DNA of 45,751 nucleotides, taken from the NCBI GenBank assembly GCA_034437275.1, contig DAOTUD010000052.1, positions 1 through 45,751 of the forward strand. Direction: 5' to 3'. The number at the start of each line of letters is the position of its first letter. Position 1 is the stretch's first letter. The translations under genes were made by a program, and so were the position numbers. This document shows positions 41,283-45,751 of the stretch, one piece after another. Under the pieces are notes generated by a model, which worked only from the letters and a program-made list of their open reading frames with translations, had not been told where the DNA came from and did no database searches. The stretch is from TC-15 sp034437275 (GTDB taxonomy: Bacteria > Chloroflexota > Anaerolineae > Aggregatilineales > Aggregatilineaceae).

Positions 41283-43451
41283 ATGATCGCAGAAATTGGC
41301 ATTGTCACCACCGGCTTAGCGTTTTTCGCGGCTCTATACGCGATAATCGCCGCATTACTGGGGGTCTACCTGCGCCGCGACGCCTTCGTCGTCAGCGCGC
41401 GCAACGCGGCCCTGCTGACCTTCCCGCTGATCACTGCCGCCAGCCTGGCGCTGCTCTACGCGCTGGTCAACCACGAGTACAGCATCGTCTACGTGCGCAA
41501 CACGACCGACAACGCCACCCCGACCTTCTACCTGGTCACGGCGCTGTGGGGCCGCCAGGCGGGGTCGCTGCTGTTCTGGTCGTGGCTGCTGGCGGCGTTT
41601 GTGTTCATCAGCCTGCTGGCCAACTGGCGCTCCGAGCGCCGGTTGATGCCCTACGTGATCGCGGTGACGATGATCACGCTGGGGTTCTTCCTGTTCCTCA
41701 ACAATTTCATCGAAAACCCGTTCGCGCGCTACTGGGAAACGCCCAACACCGGCGAGATCACCGAGGCGATGTTCGCCCCATACAGCAACGCGACCGTCTT
41801 CGAGCCGGCGGACGGCACCGGCCTCAGCCCGCTGCTGCGCCATTATGGGATGGTGATCCACCCGCCGATGCTGTACCTGGGCTTCGTCGGGTTCGCGATC
41901 CCGTTCGCGTTTGCGTTCGCGGCGCTGGCCAGCGGCCAGCTCAGCGCGGGTTGGCTGCGCGCCACGCGCCACTGGGCGCTGATCGCGTGGCTGTTCCTCA
42001 GCCTGGGGCTAATCCTGGGCGGGCGCTGGGCGTATGACGTGCTGGGCTGGGGCGGCTACTGGGGCTGGGACCCGGTCGAGAATGCGGCGCTGCTGCCCTG
42101 GCTGACGGGGACGGCGTTCCTGCACAGCGCTGTCGTGCAGGAGAAGCGCGGGATGCTCAAGTTCTGGAACATGCTGCTGATCATCCTGACGTTCCTGCTG
42201 GTCATCCTGGGCACGTTCGCCACGCGCAGCGGCGTGGTGACCAGCGTGCACTCCTTCGCCCAGTCGGAGATCGGCCCGCTGATGTTCGCCTTCCTGGGCG
42301 TCACGATGCTGGCCAGCTTCGGGCTGCTGCTGTGGCGGCAGGAGCGCGGCGACCTGCGCGGCGCGGACGAACTCGACTCGCTGTTCAGCCGCGAGAGCCT
42401 GTTCCTGATGAACAACTGGCTGTTCCTGGGGCTGACGGTGGTCGTGCTGTGGGGCACCTGGGCGGAGGCGATCACCACCATCGCCGTCGACCTGGGGCTG
42501 CGCGATACGATCATCAACCTCGGCAAGGATTATTACCCGCCGGTGGTGCGCCCCTTCCTGGTCGGCATCTACCTGCTGATGGGCGTCGCGCCGTTGGCGG
42601 CGTGGCGGCGCTCGACGGCGGAACGCCTGGGCCGCGCGATGCTGGTCCCGCTGCTGCTGGCCGGGGCGGTGATGCTGCTGGTGTGGGGCACCGAGCTGTA
42701 CCGCGAACGGGTGTGGGACCTGCTGGCCGACGATACCGGCGCGTTCCCCGGCGAGGCGCTCGCCCTGACGCGGGGGCTGGCCTGGGCGCTGTTGGGCTAC
42801 GGGCTGGTGACGTTCGCGGCGTTGGCCACGATTGCCGAAATCTACAAGAGCGTCGCCACCCGGCACCGGCGCGGCGAGGGCTACCTGCTTGCGTTGGGCC
42901 GCCTGATCGCGCGCGACCGCCGTCGCTACGGGGGCTATTTCATCCACCTGGGCATGGTCGTGATCGGCATTGGCGTAATCGGCAGCGCGGCGTTCCAGGA
43001 CACCACCATGATCGAACTGCGGCCCGGCGAACGGCTGGAGGTCGGCGCGTACGAACTGCAATACAACAACCTGTACGACGCCGTCGCCAAAGACGACCGG
43101 CTGGTGCGCATGGCCGATGTCACAGTCTATCGCAACGACAAGAAGGTTGCCGACCTGGCCCCGCGTTATGATTTCTTCGCAAACGGCCAGCGCTCCACCA
43201 TCCCGGACATTCACAGCACCCTGGCCAACGATTTTTACGTGCGGATTGCCGAGATCAACCAGGCCGACAATACCCGCGTGACATTCCGCGTCTACGTCAA
43301 CCCGCTGATCAACATGCTGTGGGTGGGCGGCTTCATCCTGATCGGGGGCACGCTGGTCGCGCTGTGGCCCGCACGGCGCACGCAGCGCACGGCCCGCCGC
43401 ATGACCATGCCCACCGGTTTAGGTGACGAACGTGCTGGCGCGGGGAGGTAA
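41283..43451 (+). CDS. ccmF: Cytochrome c haem lyase subunit CcmF
   Basis: Integral membrane haem handling protein that attaches haem to apocytochrome CxxCH motifs together with CcmH. The 722 residues form about 14-15 membrane segments. The WWD haem-binding domain WGGYWGWDPVENAALLPW is near residue 255, followed by GTFATRSGVVTSVHSF; periplasmic His residues such as HPPMLYLG flank it. The C-terminal 130 residues include a periplasmic domain (ELRPGERLEVGAYELQYNN) and a last membrane segment. GAGAAAG precedes the ATG. Stop to ccmH start is one base. No ccmA, B, C or D is in the window. Confidence 0.95.
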   Translation: MIAEIGIVTTGLAFFAALYAIIAALLGVYLRRDAFVVSARNAALLTFPLITAASLALLYALVNHEYSIVYVRNTTDNATPTFYLVTALWGRQAGSLLFWSWLLAAFVFISLLANWRSERRLMPYVIAVTMITLGFFLFLNNFIENPFARYWETPNTGEITEAMFAPYSNATVFEPADGTGLSPLLRHYGMVIHPPMLYLGFVGFAIPFAFAFAALASGQLSAGWLRATRHWALIAWLFLSLGLILGGRWAYDVLGWGGYWGWDPVENAALLPWLTGTAFLHSAVVQEKRGMLKFWNMLLIILTFLLVILGTFATRSGVVTSVHSFAQSEIGPLMFAFLGVTMLASFGLLLWRQERGDLRGADELDSLFSRESLFLMNNWLFLGLTVVVLWGTWAEAITTIAVDLGLRDTIINLGKDYYPPVVRPFLVGIYLLMGVAPLAAWRRSTAERLGRAMLVPLLLAGAVMLLVWGTELYRERVWDLLADDTGAFPGEALALTRGLAWALLGYGLVTFAALATIAEIYKSVATRHRRGEGYLLALGRLIARDRRRYGGYFIHLGMVVIGIGVIGSAAFQDTTMIELRPGERLEVGAYELQYNNLYDAVAKDDRLVRMADVTVYRNDKKVADLAPRYDFFANGQRSTIPDIHSTLANDFYVRIAEINQADNTRVTFRVYVNPLINMLWVGGFILIGGTLVALWPARRTQRTARRMTMPTGLGDERAGAGR

Positions 43452-43452
43452 T

Positions 43453-44442
43453 ATGCTAGCTGGACACACCAACCGACTGTTTGCGACAATCACATTATGC
43501 GCGCTGGCGCTGCTGGCGCTGGCCGCGCCCGTGCAGGCGCAGGGCGGCGACGACGACGAGCCAACCGGCGTCACGCCGGAGCAAATAGCCGCCATCACCG
43601 ACCAACTGGTGATCAGCATGGGCGGCTCCGGGCCGGGCGTGTCGCTGACGGCATGCTCGTTCGACCTGTGCCAACAGTGGAAAGGCGAGATCGAGCAGCG
43701 GTTGCTCGCCGGCGAGGAGCCGGGGCAGATCATCGCGGCCATGCTCGAGGCGCACGGGGACTTCCTCTCCCCGGCGGAGGGCGCGGCGACCACCATGCCG
43801 CCCGCCGCCGCGCAAGACGACCTCGCCAGCCGGATCGTGGTTGACGAGTACGGCGCGGCGCTGCTCAGCCGGTGCGGGACCGACTACTGTGCGGACCTGC
43901 AGGCCGAACTGGCCGCCATGCTGGATGCAGGCGACGACGCCGCGACGATCCTGGCCGCGTTTGAGGAAAACTACGGCACCGCGACGATCCCGGCAAGCGA
44001 GCAACTGCCGGAAGGCGTGACCTGGAACGATGTAAACGCGGTCGCCAAGCGGATGTACTGCGACGTGTGCGAGGGCATCCCCCTCGACGAGTGCGAGAGC
44101 CAGGACTGCCGCGACTGGCGGCTGAAGATCGCGTACATGCTGGGCATCGGCTACGATGGCGGCGCAGTGATGGATTATTTCGTCGCCAACGAAGGGGCCG
44201 ACGTGGCCTCGCTGCCGCGCGACAGCGCCGACCGTTTCCTGGTGTTCGCCATCCCCACCGCGATCGTGCTGGTGATCGGCGCGTTCGGCGCGCTGCAGAT
44301 GCGCCGCCTGCGCCAGCGTGGGCACCACGCCGGGCAGGTCGTGCGCCGTTCGTCGGGGCCGATGGCGCGCCCCGTGCCGGACGACATCGACCCGGACTAT
44401 CTCGACCGCTTGGAGCAAGAGTTGAAGGACGTTGAATCGTGA
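43453..44442 (+). CDS. ccmH: CcmH-like protein with three tandem CcmH domains
   Basis: Thiol-redox partner of the haem lyase, reducing the CxxCH of apocytochromes. A 329-residue exported protein with signal peptide 1-30. Three successive units of about 70 residues each have a Cys pair followed by a helical hairpin: CSFDLC (Cys68, Cys73), CGTDYC (Cys141, Cys146) and the canonical YCDVC (Cys203, Cys206), each followed by (E/A)xxLxAGxxxxxIxAxxxxxxG. A membrane segment (about 259-278) and a basic cytoplasmic tail follow. Standard CcmH has one such unit, and only the third unit keeps CxxC. Its stop overlaps the next start (GTGA). Confidence 0.85.
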   Translation: MLAGHTNRLFATITLCALALLALAAPVQAQGGDDDEPTGVTPEQIAAITDQLVISMGGSGPGVSLTACSFDLCQQWKGEIEQRLLAGEEPGQIIAAMLEAHGDFLSPAEGAATTMPPAAAQDDLASRIVVDEYGAALLSRCGTDYCADLQAELAAMLDAGDDAATILAAFEENYGTATIPASEQLPEGVTWNDVNAVAKRMYCDVCEGIPLDECESQDCRDWRLKIAYMLGIGYDGGAVMDYFVANEGADVASLPRDSADRFLVFAIPTAIVLVIGAFGALQMRRLRQRGHHAGQVVRRSSGPMARPVPDDIDPDYLDRLEQELKDVES

Positions 44443-45494
44443 CCGACAACCAACAGGATCAACTGCCGGACTGGCTGCAAGACGTGGCGGGCGACAAGCC
44501 CGAACCCACACAGGCCGCGCCGCAAGCACGCTTTTCGACGACGACGATCATCATCGGCGTGGTGGTGCTGGCCGCCCTGGCCGTGATCGGCTATGCGCTG
44601 TACGACAGCAGCCAGGACCAGCCGGTCAGCGGTACAGCCCCAGACTTCACCGTGACGACGTTCGACTTCGCCCAGACCGCCCCGTACAATGACCAGCGGG
44701 TTTCGCAAGCCGAGCTGGAAGGCGACACCGTGCTGGTGCTGAACTTCTGGTCGCGCAACTGTGTGACGTGCAAAGACGAAGCGCCGATGCTGGAACGGGT
44801 GTGGCAGGATTACAAGGGCCAGGGCGTGCTGTTCCTGGGCGTCAACATCCGCGACGGGGCCGACAACGCGCTGGTCTACGTGCGCGACCACAAGCTGAGC
44901 TTCCCCAGCGCGCCGGACACCAAAAACCGCGTCGAGGACGCCTACCGCATCCAGGGCACGCCGGAAACCTTCGTGATCGACCGGGACGGGGAGATCATCA
45001 AACACTGGGTGGGGTCGATGTCGGAGAACGCGCTGCGCCGCGAGATCAAGCGCGCGCTGGTGCTGGGGCCGGCCCCGGATGTCAGCCTGACGCCGTACGA
45101 GTTCCAGACCGACGTCCCGCTGGCCGGGCAAACGATCACGCTGGCGGAGTTGCAGGGACAGGTCGTCGTGTTAAACTTCTGGGATAGCCAGTGCTCGGTC
45201 TGCGCCCAGGAAGCGCCGGTGCTGGAACGTGTGTGGCGCGATTACCAGGACCAGGACGTCGTCTTCCTGGGGGCCGCAACGGGCAGCGATCCCGGGCTGG
45301 CGCGGCAGTTCATCGCCACGCACGGCCTGAGCTTCCCCAGCGCGCCCGCCGGGGAGGCCCGCCAGGCGTTCCACGTCACCGGCACGCCGGAGACGTTCGT
45401 GCTCGACCGCAGCGGCGCGGTGATCGCGTACTTCGAGGGGCTGGCAAGCGAAAAGGACCTGCGCCGCCAGATCGACACGGCGCTGGCGAGTTAG
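44439..45494 (+). CDS. Tandem thioredoxin-fold protein (CcmG/ResA/TlpA type)
   Basis: Membrane-anchored periplasmic thiol-disulfide protein. The 351-residue product has a short cytoplasmic N-terminus, one membrane segment (about 35-54), then two full TlpA-like domains: residues 65-205 with active site Cys108-V-T-Cys111 and 210-350 with Cys252-S-V-Cys255. Both contain NFW-(7)-EAP(M/V)LERVW and a cis-Pro-type GTPETFV(I/L)DR. The usual CcmG/ResA has one domain. GTG start at 44439 inside the ccmH stop indicates translational coupling; it presumably supplies reductant to CcmH or apocytochromes. Confidence 0.92.
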   Translation: MTDNQQDQLPDWLQDVAGDKPEPTQAAPQARFSTTTIIIGVVVLAALAVIGYALYDSSQDQPVSGTAPDFTVTTFDFAQTAPYNDQRVSQAELEGDTVLVLNFWSRNCVTCKDEAPMLERVWQDYKGQGVLFLGVNIRDGADNALVYVRDHKLSFPSAPDTKNRVEDAYRIQGTPETFVIDRDGEIIKHWVGSMSENALRREIKRALVLGPAPDVSLTPYEFQTDVPLAGQTITLAELQGQVVVLNFWDSQCSVCAQEAPVLERVWRDYQDQDVVFLGAATGSDPGLARQFIATHGLSFPSAPAGEARQAFHVTGTPETFVLDRSGAVIAYFEGLASEKDLRRQIDTALAS

Positions 45495-45519
45495 CGATTT
45501 TTCGGGTAGCTATTTGGAC

Positions 45520-45623
45520 GTTATGCTAGTTTTACCCCTCCCCCTGGCCCCCTCCCCGCGCGCGGAGAGGGGGAAACAAACCGGGACCCAAAGTCCCTCT
45601 CCGTTCACGGGGAGGGGGGTAAG
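45520..45623 (+). repeat. Family-1 miniature element, copy H, right end lost at an IS boundary
   Basis: GTTATGCTAG (45520-45529) then the core from 45531, matching copy F closely as far as TTCACGGGGAGGG. The usual ATTTAGGGA segment and outer right end are missing; the sequence passes through GGGTAAG directly into the IS end at 45624. Confidence 0.8.
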
Positions 45624-45751
45624 TGATCTTCCCCCGATTTCTCGGACACAAAAAGTGTCGTAGACTAGAGAAATCAGGAGAAGGAAATGAGCAAGAAAAA
45701 TCGAAGTTACACCAAGGAATTCAAGCTGGAAGCGTTGGAACTGCTGCGCAC
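45624..45751 (+). mobile_element. Left end of an IS3-family insertion sequence (continues beyond the window)
   Basis: A 25-base terminal inverted repeat of the IS3 type at 45624-45648, beginning TGATCTTCCCCC and ending TCTCGGACA, followed 38 bases later by a ribosome site and the orfA start. Confidence 0.75.
45687..45751 (+). CDS. IS3-family transposase OrfA, 3'-truncated by the window edge
   Basis: The first 21 codons read MSKKNRSYTKEFKLEALELL and on, the typical opening of the helix-turn-helix OrfA of IS3/IS911-like elements ((R/K)xYxxEFKxEAVxLL). AGGAGAAGGA is the ribosome site. Only the N-terminus is in the window, so integrity of the element is unknown. Confidence 0.85.
   Translation, partial: MSKKNRSYTKEFKLEALELLR

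Overview
The window is 45.75 kb of high-GC, densely coded bacterial chromosome. No rRNA, tRNA or CRISPR array was found. The gene set suggests a Chloroflexota bacterium of the Anaerolineae type: F420-type luciferase-like oxidoreductase, ArsA with an HSP20-like tail, AarF/ABC1 kinase, multi-GAF histidine kinases, TIR-TPR protein, CxxxY-type CcmE, P460 cytochromes, and many short GC-rich palindromic repeats between genes. The phylum is an inference from gene content, not from a marker gene.

Layout. (1) 1-4.5 kb: 3' part of a multi-GAF sensor kinase, then an aldehyde dehydrogenase. (2) 4.8-9.9 kb: an ABC-2 exporter (ATPase plus two permeases) followed by a membrane-anchored HEXXH protein. (3) 9.9-16 kb, all on the minus strand: luciferase-like oxidoreductase coupled to a small membrane protein, two overlapping genes for degenerate kinase-like proteins with long disordered tails, a small CxxC protein, and dihydrolipoyl dehydrogenase. 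(4) 16.2-19.3 kb, minus: a membrane-anchored protein, a PAP2 phosphatase and a TIR-TPR protein. (5) 19.8-23.1 kb: a histidine kinase and two response regulators in one operon, one carrying a 96-bp coding minisatellite. (6) 23.2-31.4 kb: lipoprotein, O-methyltransferase, a PII-like protein coupled to a Na+/Ca2+ exchanger, ArsA ATPase plus AarF kinase, and PRPP synthetase. (7) 31.4-37.1 kb, minus: histidine ammonia-lyase, a secreted beta-propeller/PPC protein, a DUF4919-like protein, and a peroxiredoxin-like gene interrupted by an in-frame TGA that reads as a selenocysteine codon. (8) 37.2-45.5 kb: a respiratory/cytochrome c block (diheme cytochrome c, MscL, CcmE, triheme double-P460 cytochrome, CcmF, triple CcmH, double CcmG/TlpA). 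(9) 45.6 kb to the end: left end of an IS3-family element.

The two observations I rate highest are the candidate SelU/PRXL2-type selenoprotein at 36525-37067, with a UxxC motif and a correctly spaced SECIS-like hairpin, and a dispersed family of modular miniature inverted-repeat elements. Eight copies of one core occur in the window. One copy is split by a second element with an 8-bp target duplication, and one pair of outer ends is shared by different cores. The cytochrome block is also unusual in that almost every protein has an internally duplicated or triplicated domain.
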